This document shows positions 7,831 through 13,785 of a stretch of 13,785 nt of DNA, piece by piece (the stretch's first letter is position 1; each line of letters opens with the position of its first letter). The notes under the pieces were generated by a model, which was not told where the DNA came from, did not search any database, and worked only from the letters and a program-made list of their open reading frames with translations. The DNA is taken from NCBI RefSeq assembly GCF_000204055.1, contig NW_006768782.1:80025-93809 (forward strand), in the 5' to 3' direction. The DNA is from Melampsora larici-populina 98AG31. Taxonomy: Eukaryota > Basidiomycota > Pucciniomycetes > Pucciniales > Melampsoraceae. A program made the translations under genes and the position numbers.

Positions 7831-8064
7831 CTTCACGACACGTGGGCTTCCAGTTCAAAAAGATCGAACTTCGAGCTTTGAAGTGCGGTTCGAACACTGG
7901 TACAAATGTTAAACTTGGATGATCCCCCTCGAAGGAAGGGGGGTACATACTACCTGGTACATAAAATAGATTTTCACGACATGTGGGCTTCCAGTTCAAA
8001 AAGATCGAACTTCGAGCCTCGAAGTGCGGTCCGAACACTAGTCGAGCTGTCAAACTTCAATGAT
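7831..8064. repeat. Direct repeat, 141-bp spacing
   Basis: Two copies of a sequence of about 90 bp begin at 7834 and 7975 (CACGACA(C/T)GTGGGCTTCCAG), 141 bp apart. The first 66 bp differ at only about five positions; the rest is looser but ends alike (AAACTT..ATGATC). Each copy carries GATCGAACTTCGAG and a GAAGTGCGGT(T/C)CGAAC string, the same word family as the palindromes at 2612-2771. No terminal inverted repeats or obvious target duplications were found. Confidence 0.75.
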
Positions 8065-8395
8065 CAAGTTCGAAGACCTGGTTCAAAGTCTGAATTTTGA
8101 GGGTTTTGAGAGGTACAGCTCAGTTTGGCTAACCGAGCTGCGACCTTTGATATATATAGCAGCCATATACGTAATACCCATTTTTCCCTCATTCGGAGCA
8201 GGTTTCCTCATCTCCGGACGTCTCATTTTATTCTTAACTTCGCTCTGGGTAGGTTTCTCATCTTCGGTCATCTTCAATTTCCGTTGGTACTATAAGCGCA
8301 TGTTACAATTCAATCAAAAAAGCAGAACACGTTTTCTTTTGGAGGACAAAGGTACAGGGGCATACGCCCAACAAAGGAGCTCTGGGACCGCTTAG
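8060..8395 (+). CDS. Doubtful ORF with two hydrophobic segments
   Basis: A 111-codon frame starting inside the end of the direct repeat and running out of it. Hydrophobic stretches are seen at about residues 30-45 (LIYIAAIYVIPIF) and 53-72 (GRLILFLTSLWVGFSSSVIF), followed by a basic tail. The opposite strand of the same DNA also has an open frame (8083-8277), hydrophilic and Lys/Glu-rich, so the hydrophobicity here may only reflect base composition. A TATATATA string lies inside the frame at about 8151. I recognise no family. Confidence 0.2.
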   Translation: MIKFEDLVQSLNFEGFERYSSVWLTELRPLIYIAAIYVIPIFPSFGAGFLISGRLILFLTSLWVGFSSSVIFNFRWYYKRMLQFNQKSRTRFLLEDKGTGAYAQQRSSGTA

Positions 8396-8472
8396 GCCGG
8401 TCAGTTGAGAAAGGAAGGGACAGGTACTTAGTCGAAATTTTAATTCAAAGGCGGGCAAAAATTCCGGTCTGA

Positions 8473-8482
8473 GTACTAGTAC
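8473..8482. repeat. 10-bp palindrome
   Basis: GTACTAGTAC is a perfect palindrome in non-coding DNA, 40 bp before the larger hairpin at 8522-8573. Function unknown; it may be chance. Confidence 0.4.
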
Positions 8483-8521
8483 CACGACATGCGCTCATTA
8501 ATGAGGGATTCAATGAGGTTG

Positions 8522-8573
8522 TCAGCTCATTAGCTCAACAATGTCCTTGAGGGACATTAAGCTCTTAGGCTGA
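8522..8573. repeat. Imperfect long hairpin
   Basis: The core AATGTCC (8540-8546) and GGACATT (8552-8558) pair perfectly around a 5-nt loop. Outside it, AGCT and TCAGC/GCTGA pairs extend an interrupted stem to 8522 and 8573. The surrounding 8396-8770 has no convincing open frame. It could be a transcript end of the upstream ORF, part of a MITE-like element, or a structured RNA. Confidence 0.5.
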
Positions 8574-8770
8574 GGGGCATGAGCCAACGGACCACTGTGA
8601 GCCATAAGGCTTGACACACCCCACATCTGAGCTTCTTACAAAGGATTTCCAAAGATGAGATGCTTCAGCAAAACGAGCATTATATGAGGAATTCAATCTC
8701 GGCCTTGAGCATGGAAATAAGCAGCACGTTAATTCAAACTGATTGTCTATATGGTCTGAAAAGGCCTAAA

Positions 8771-8776
8771 TATAAG
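8771..8776 (+). promoter_or_regulatory. TATA box of the gene at 8883
   Basis: TATAAG preceded by CCTAAA, about 110 bp before the proposed ATG at 8883. The sequence between has ATG only at 8802 (in GATATGCAG), close to where transcription should begin, then none until 8883. Confidence 0.45.
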
Positions 8777-8882
8777 ACACTGTACACGTGCGCCTCGAGA
8801 TATGCAGAAAACTAAGACATCGAAACCGAATACACTATACCATCTCAAATATATACCTCGACCTATACACAACACGACCAGA

Positions 8883-9381
8883 ATGCCAGGTAAGAATACT
8901 CCTTTACCATCATAAAGATTGAGAAGTCTGAGCTTAGTCTGACTCCAAATCTATCCACTGCTATGCAATTGCGAACAACCCCTAATGAGAAGCTGGTATG
9001 AAGACGTCTTACCTGAACAGACTTTTGCTGCTGTTCGCCCTTCGTGTGATCTTTCTGTTGGACTTCATGCTTATTAGCACCTGTCGGAAAATATTTCACG
9101 TACTTCTTTCTTCGCATTCGAAGGCGCTCAAACTCTGGGTACAGCACCTAGCGCCGCTGCCAAATACGGTAAAAAATCAGCTATGTGCAACAACACAACA
9201 ACATTTTTTGGATCGTTACGGGTTGACGGCGGTAGAAGGTTTTTGTGACACACTATCTGGGATTGCAATTTGGACAATGCTTGTCGTGTGTTCTGGAATT
9301 TTGATACGTTTCTGGGTGCTACCAATGTCGAAGGTAGTGTTATTGGAAGTTCGAGCCTTCAGACAGGCCCTCAAGGACTAG
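8883..9381 (+). CDS. Small hydrophobic protein, possible 7-nt first exon
   Basis: Best model: exon 1 is 8883-8889 (ATGCCAG), followed by a strong GTAAGA donor; exon 2 is 8993-9381, intron 103 bp, phase 1. The splice joins exactly in frame to a 384-bp open frame, giving 131 residues. An acceptor at 8989 also works and adds one residue. Unspliced, translation could begin at ATG 8998 (127 residues). The acceptor is close to a CTAAT branch candidate, which weakens the model. Two hydrophobic segments are visible: LLLLFALRVIFLLDFMLI near the N-terminus and GIAIWTMLVVCSGILIRFWVL around residue 100, with a Cys/His/Gln-containing loop between. It would be a two-pass membrane protein of unknown function. 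The antisense strand has a competing three-exon model (see findings), so the strand is not certain. Confidence 0.42.
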
Positions 9382-9676
9382 GGTGTTTTAAGGGTGTATG
9401 AGCATGAGGGGCTGGTCTTCTAGATGATCGGAGCTCCCATACTTTCAGACTCGAACACGTTCTCCAAAGACGACTGGTCAACGAACACTACAAGCTTAGG
9501 TCACAAGATCTCCGTATCTGAAAGAGTTTTGGTCTTGATCTTTATTCGCTTTTTCTATGTGATTTGTGCATTTTCATTGGCTTAAGAAGATTGAATGGAG
9601 CTTTCGAGAGTTATTCAGTAATAATAATATCATAATAAATCACGATTATCTTATATTTGTCAATTGAGCGGGCTAC

Positions 9677-9690
9677 TTTATATATATATA
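9677..9690 (+). promoter_or_regulatory. TATA repeat with pyrimidine-rich leader
   Basis: TTTATATATATATA followed by about 75 nt of C/T-rich DNA with no ATG up to 9767. This is the usual look of a basidiomycete core promoter. It supports transcription to the right, where only a very short ORF is found. Confidence 0.45.
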
Positions 9691-9766
9691 GTAACCTTCC
9701 AAAGAATCATTTCCATCCTCCGTATCTTGAATCTCCTCTATTTGAACTGCCTCTTTCTTTTCCACA

Positions 9767-9883
9767 ATGTTTGAACCTCTCAAACAACAAAACTTTTTGA
9801 ACGTACCTAAAAGATCGGCACGATGCTACATATATGCTATCAGTTACTGGTTCTTGGTATCGCCGAAGGACGTTATCCGGTAG
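9767..9883 (+). CDS. Possible very small gene, 38 codons
   Basis: The first ATG after the TATA repeat opens a 38-codon frame beginning MFEPLKQQNFLNVPKRS and ending at TAG 9881-9883. A GTACCT donor at 9803 and a CTATCAG acceptor ending at 9843 would remove 41 bp and give a 31-residue alternative ending at 9903; that is short for an intron here. The support is the position after a good promoter and leader, not the protein. It may be the first exon of a gene whose later exons I could not find. Confidence 0.27.
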   Translation: MFEPLKQQNFLNVPKRSARCYIYAISYWFLVSPKDVIR

Positions 9884-10384
9884 CGTATTGGCAATATAAG
9901 TAGGCTACGCGGTGAATTAGCATGCTACGTATTACGTAGTACGTGGTGGACACGCAGAATAACACTTAATTGAAATGAAAGATAAATGATTGAGCGCTTT
10001 TGAGCCTCAACACATGAGCCACGTTTGATTTATATTATCGTACAAGCTTGCCGTTCGAATTCTCAAGCTGACATCATGGGCCCAGATGTCTAGGAAAGAC
10101 AATTAGGAAAGACCATGGTAGATGTCGCAGAAGTCCCGAGTTGAAAGCTTTTATATTGATTAGGAGATGAACTGGGGAAGCAAAGAAAGCAACTAGCCGA
10201 AAAAACGTCGAAGTTTTCAACATTGGTCAAGAGCTAGCCAAAGAAGACGAAGAACTGGGTTGTGCACATTATATTGTCTACGGTATTGTGGCATTTTCAG
10301 AATGTACATGATTAGTCAACAATACGTTTTCGCCTATGTTGAAGCTTCAAAGCCTTGACCATCAAAGCAATCAAATTCATTTTC
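9884..10384. other. Spacer with decayed-looking coding traces
   Basis: No convincing gene. A perfect odd palindrome, CTACGTA-t-TACGTAG, is at 9925-9939. The word TAGGAAAGAC occurs twice near 10092 and 10105. A short plus-strand frame around 10165-10240 encodes a coding-like string (GDELGKQRKQLAEKTSKF) that could splice from GTCAAG near 10224 to a TTTTCAG acceptor near 10301, but no start or upstream exon could be joined. Confidence 0.35.
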
Positions 10385-10510
10385 ATGACAACAGTTTCAA
10401 AATATTATTCTACGTCTAATAATATGCACACGGACACGCTTGAAGATTTACCGCGTCGTATAGAACTTGTCGAAATCCCAAGGAAACGTATGATACATTG
10501 GAAATCGTAA
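10385..10510 (+). CDS. Possible 41-residue ORF
   Basis: ATG 10385 to TAA 10510. The peptide is charged and coding-like in its second half (TLEDLPRRIELVEIPRKR). The frame is open about 13 codons further upstream. No promoter, splice sites or family are recognised, so this may be a gene remnant or chance. Confidence 0.18.
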   Translation: MTTVSKYYSTSNNMHTDTLEDLPRRIELVEIPRKRMIHWKS

Positions 10511-10914
10511 CCCATCGTTTACAAACTAAAGCACACTATGTTGATTCACTGCCAGCATTAAATAGGTTCCCTGGTCGGAACATGACCTAGGCTGGGAATA
10601 TCATTGAGAGAAGAATGGAGCATCAAATCATCTCGCACTGCACATCTGAGCCATAAAGCATACACTACATATGTGCAAACATCTGAGTAAATCCTTAGCT
10701 ATCAGCTACATACAGGTCCGCTCAGTTATCTGCTCATCTAGATAAGGAAATCATGTGTAATACATGCTGTAACTTTGTTCAGATTGAGACACACATTTCA
10801 AAATATTGACTACATATATCACAATGGCTACTCAGGCAATATTCATGGAACTGTGTAACAGTAGCAGAATGGGAATCTGATCACTAGGACCCATATTCCC
10901 ATCTGGGAACCTCT
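10511..10914. other. Spacer downstream of the coiled-coil gene
   Basis: This should hold the 3' UTR of the minus-strand gene whose stop is at 10915. ACATCTGAG occurs twice near 10640 and 10679. No open frame, hairpin or RNA gene of note was seen. Confidence 0.35.
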
Positions 10915-12151
10915 TTAATGCTGGCAGTGATTGAACTGCCCGTCATCCTCTTCCAATAAGTACATTGATAGGGCCACAAAAGCCATTATCAAAACCAAGC
11001 GGATTGATATACCAGACCTGTAAGATGGGTAAATGCACCCTCCTTGCAAATCAAGTCATCTTTCATCAGTATTTTGTTGCAAGGTCTCATCTAGACTGAG
11101 ATACGCAGAACATACCTCCAGCCGATTTCTTCAATTCTTCATTTTGCATACGCTCGTGTAAGAGACGGTCTAAAAAAGGTCATTGGCATGAGTTCGGACG
11201 ATCCAAAATCACAAGAAGTGACCCCATCACCTAATGTATTCTTCACTTGACAGTCGACATCTAACGTTAGATTTTCGAGTATCTTTTCAGTATTTTGCTG
11301 CTGCTGCAAAACATCGTCGTATTGGAGGGAGACCTGTGTCTGCGCCTCTGCACAACACATCATTGGATTAGACATAGATCAGTTATGTACCCAGTTATCA
11401 ATGTCATGAAACGCTGACCCCTTGCAGCTTGCAACACATCGTTTACTTCCGCTTTGAAATTCAGCAGCCGAAGGTTAGTGGCTTCTTCCAACTGAATTCG
11501 GTGTTGATAGAATTCTAAAAGGTATCTTGAATCTTGTCAGCTTTCATTACATGCTTCATGGAAGCGAGGCCCATATCACACCTTTGGTTCCCTGAGAAAG
11601 TTTCCTTAGCCCCTCTTCCGCAGACCAACACTGCTTTCGAACTGCTTCTTGTACCTCATCTCCGAATTTTTTTGACTCCTCTAAGGATGAGCGAAAAGCA
11701 CTCATTTCAGTCCGGTGCATCTCTGGGGGAGAGAGAAATAGGGGGCAAGATAAGTAAGCTTCGCCAAAGGTATTTCTTGTAAGCTACTGACCTTGTGTGC
11801 TAGCCAATGATTTCTCCAACCTTGTGTTTTCTTCCCATAAGTCGCGGCAATTTTGCTCCAGATTGTCGGTTAGCTCGGCACAGTTCTTTTTCACTATTGT
11901 GAGGTGTTCCTGTGTTCTCTGATTGCGTTTTGCCGCGTGTTCTTGCTCGTTCAAGATGTTCTCAATTTGTTGGGACATCCATTCTTGATTTTCGTGTAGC
12001 TTATGGAGCAAACGATTGATGTGACAGTCTTGTTCTTTTCCCTCCTCTTGTAAACGTTCAATGTAGCTGTGAAGTCAATGCTGCGAGTCATCGTAAACAT
12101 CATCCCGGCCGTCGTGTACAGGATGTTCTACGTCTCGCTGATGACGTCCAT
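10915..12151 (-). CDS. Seven-exon coiled-coil protein with C-terminal membrane segment
   Basis: Exons on the minus strand, 5' to 3': 12151-12132, 12066-11792, 11722-11582, 11514-11419, 11347-11231, 11169-11116, 11042-10915. Introns are 65, 69, 67, 71, 61 and 73 bp, all GT-AG, some with clear branch points (TTGAC, CTGAC, CTAAT). Every junction keeps one frame to a TAA stop, 276 residues. Residues 8-100 are a heptad-like coiled coil rich in Glu, Gln, Asn and Leu (YIERLQEEG onward); further helical segments run to about 225. Residues 246-264 are hydrophobic (core LVLIMAFVALSMYLL), followed by a 12-residue acidic tail, so it could be a tail-anchored membrane protein. The start is inferred: ATG 12151 fits the 65-bp intron, but an ATG at 12215 lies upstream. 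The last intron's acceptor could differ; the one chosen gives the membrane segment. I do not recognise the family; a membrane-tethered coiled coil of the nuclear envelope or ER (KAR5-like architecture) is only a loose comparison. Confidence 0.72.
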
Positions 12152-12261
12152 GTCTTGGCGCTAAGGGTCTGTTATAGGGAACGGAAGGAGGATATAGATG
12201 ACTCTTCATGTCCATGGCGTGGTGGTGATGGTTCAGTGAAAGGGAAGAGAAGGAAGACAAC

Positions 12262-12270
12262 ACTTTTATG
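12262..12270 (-). promoter_or_regulatory. TATA-like box of the coiled-coil gene
   Basis: On the minus strand CATAAAAGT is followed by a C/T-rich run (TTCCTTCTCTTCCCTTTC) and the first ATG at 12215. The chosen start is the next out-of-frame ATG at 12151. The distance of about 110 nt to 12151 is acceptable for a fungal leader. Confidence 0.4.
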
Positions 12271-12615
12271 GTGAATAGGACTCTTCCAACTTCATCACCA
12301 AGTTGTTTGCGTGTGTGTTTCGTGGCTCCCGGGTTTGGGTTCGAATGGGCCATAGAATAAAGGCTGCTTCACACTCTATGAGAGAAAGGGCCAAACAAAG
12401 GGCTGCCATGAGCGGATACTTCGTAGGCCTGCGGAGGGGGCCGCGCGTATTGACCCTACTCTCAAGAAAAGGAGCGTGCTTACGCTTTTGTCTACTCGAA
12501 CTTGATTATGATAAAAATCTGTCCACTAACACCTTGCGTATCGGTAATTATACAAATCAAAACTCATGTGTCGCAAACATGCGGTTGAATCTATCAAGTC
12601 GGAACATGTCACATC
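12271..12615. other. Spacer upstream of the coiled-coil gene
   Basis: A GC-richer stretch (GGAGGGGGCCGCGCG near 12435) in AT-rich surroundings. Plus-strand frames here (12303-12674) are basic and unstructured and look like chance. No hairpin or RNA gene was recognised; a GGTTCGAAT string near 12338 resembles a tRNA B box but has no matching A box or cloverleaf. Confidence 0.35.
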
Positions 12616-12967
12616 ACAGAACAGCTAGCTGGATGGAGCTACATCAGTCATCGCACATCGATGGCACAGATTGAAATTTACAAGCATCCTATCTTCCTGG
12701 TTGTGATACTTCAGCTTCTCAAAGAAGGATCGATTAGACAACATCAGATACGTCCTCAGATTCGATCTCGGAAAAATAGGAGAGTAGGAGTAACAGAACA
12801 GCTAGCTGGATGGACTAAGAGAAGCCCCGGGTTTGATAGCACAGATTGAAATTTACAAGCATCCTATCTTCCTGGTTGTGATACTTCAGCTTCTCAAAGA
12901 AGGATCGATTGGACAACATCAGATACGTCCTCAGATTCGATCTCAGAAAAATAGGAGAGTAGGAGCT
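12616..12967. repeat. Tandem duplication, about 175-177 bp unit
   Basis: Both copies start with ACAGAACAGCTAGCTGGATGG (12616 and 12793) and end with AGAGTAGGAG. The distal 127 bp (12664-12790 and 12839-12965) align without gaps and differ at only two positions. The segment between, about 28-30 bp (after 12636 and 12813), is quite different in the two copies. No open frame runs through both. The second copy stops 29 bp from the stop codon of the minus-strand gene at 12996. Confidence 0.9.
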
Positions 12968-12995
12968 GGTTATCTACCTACCGGTTATACCTGAG

Positions 12996-13785
12996 TCAAT
13001 TTGTTCGAGGTGGAGTGAAACAATCAAGCTCTTGTTTAATTGGCGATGAAGACGGTTCGTTTTTTAAATTGTGTTGATCGAGGATCTCCCTAAGTTTGAT
13101 CAAACAACATGAAAGTCAGGATAGTCGCACAACATCTTTGTACAAGCCAAGATACTTACTGATGATGAGAGGCCAATGCTGAAATGAAGCCAGTATTTTG
13201 AATGGCATTCGTAAAGGTTCTCTGATGGGATTTTAAGTCCTGAATTGCGCATTGCAACTTCTCCTCGAGGCCTTTCCGCTCGGATGGTGAGAGGTGGGAA
13301 CGTAACAAAAGCTGGGCGGACTCGATTTTCCGATGACATTCTTTGAGGTTGCAGCCAATATCGTGAAGGGCCTCTTCGGCATCGTTTTCAGCACCCCAGA
13401 GCTCATTGACCTCGTCAATATTCAAGAATTTGTAAGTTTCATTGAATTTGTTGAGATTTTCGGCTGCAAGACGGTATTGCCCGATCTTGAGGTAGGTAAG
13501 ACCATATCGATTGAACATTTCAATGCGGCGTTGGTCGATATCAGCGCTGGAGGTGATTGTTCTGGAATAGTCTTGGGGGCCCATTCTCGGGTTCGATAAA
13601 GAGGCTTCGATATAGTTTGTAGTATCTTGTAAAGGTAGTATTACATTAGAGAGACGTTGGGCTACCATCTCAATGAATATACTTCGAAGGAGCTCGTGGT
13701 CGGCCTTTGCAGTTGGAGTAAATTTAAAGTGCGGATAGAAAGCTACAATCATTTCTAGGAGGTTGTTCGAACTGGCTCTACTTAG
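12996..13785 (-). CDS. Partial gene, helical TPR-like protein, 3' end
   Basis: Exons in the window are 13785-13160 and 13089-12996, with a 70-bp phase 2 intron (GTAAGT donor, CCTGAC branch, CTTAG acceptor). The reading frame is open to the window edge, so the N-terminus is probably outside; an internal Met lies at 13752. The visible 239 residues are mostly helical. Around RYGLTYLKIGQYRLAAENLN the spacing of Tyr, Gly, Leu and Ala resembles a tetratricopeptide repeat, followed by further amphipathic helices to about residue 195 (HDIGCNLKECHRKIESAQLL). The C-terminal 30 residues, from exon 2, are polar and rich in Ser and Pro (NEPSSSPIKQELD, TPPRTN). Function unknown; a scaffold or interaction role is inferred from the repeat-like helices only. 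The neighbouring coiled-coil gene is on the same strand 845 bp away, with the tandem duplication between. Confidence 0.75.

Noticed and set aside
7595..8053. 152-codon minus-strand ORF with an internal protein repeat
   Set aside because: The repeat in the protein is only the translated 141-bp DNA duplication; no start context or splice sites support it.
10165..10320. Spliced gene end encoding KQRKQLAEKTSKF
   Set aside because: No start codon or upstream exon can be joined in frame; too short to call.
12310..12350. Possible tRNA from a GGTTCGAAT string
   Set aside because: No A box at the right distance and no cloverleaf or acceptor stem could be formed.
12075..12353. 92-codon minus-strand ORF starting MAHSNPNPG
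   Set aside because: It crosses the TATA-like box, leader and intron 1 of the coiled-coil gene and stops inside that intron.
12303..12849. Two plus-strand ORFs (123 and 62 codons)
   Set aside because: They cover the upstream spacer and the tandem duplication; low-complexity basic peptides without support.
1..13785. CRISPR array, insertion sequence or bacterial operon
   Set aside because: No regular spaced repeats with unique spacers, no transposase, no ribosome binding sites; introns show the DNA is eukaryotic.

Overview
The window looks like nuclear DNA of a basidiomycete fungus, most likely an agaricomycete. The reasons are many short introns (61-83 bp in the best models) with GTRNGT-like donors and CTGAC/CTAAT-like branch points, TATA boxes followed by pyrimidine-rich leaders, AT-rich spacers, and a cysteine cluster protein of a style common in agaricomycetes. 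No bacterial signals, rRNA, tRNA, CRISPR array, transposase or reverse transcriptase were seen. All gene structures were built by eye from reading frames and splice signals, without transcripts or database searches.

Layout. (a) 3-1154, plus: the 3' part of a three-exon gene for an unrecognised basic/acidic protein that enters from the left edge. (b) 1753-2121, minus: a 122-codon open frame. (c) 2386-2771: a 26-bp tandem repeat and a cluster of TTCGAA/TTCAAA palindromes. (d) About 2900-5150: gene-poor, with weak overlapping open frames on the minus strand, then six hairpins; four of them belong to two diverged copies of one repeat whose stems differ in sequence but still pair. (e) 5155-7378, plus: the best gene of the window. 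It has a TATA box, an ATG-free repetitive leader of about 400 nt, and a two-exon gene for a 563-residue protein with a C-x2-C-x6-C-x9-C-x2-C-x6-C cluster, a basic segment, a Ser/Pro-rich linker with a 53-residue tandem repeat and a helical C-terminus.

(f) 7831-8064: a 141-bp-spaced direct repeat full of TTCGAA-like motifs, running into a doubtful membrane-protein ORF (8060-8395). (g) 8771-9381, plus: TATA box, a possible 7-nt first exon, and a small protein with two hydrophobic segments. (h) 9677-9883: a promoter with a very small ORF. (i) 10915-12151, minus: a seven-exon gene for a 276-residue coiled-coil protein ending in a single membrane segment; five of its six introns are phase 1. (j) 12616-12967: a tandem duplication of about 175 bp. 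(k) 12996-13785, minus: the 3' part of a helical, TPR-like gene that leaves through the right edge.

No metabolic or defence pathway links these genes. The region reads as lineage-specific, fast-evolving protein genes among repeats. The strongest candidates for something undescribed are the hairpin pair at 4.3-5.0 kb, the ATG-free repeat leader of the cysteine cluster gene, and the symmetric-exon coiled-coil gene.
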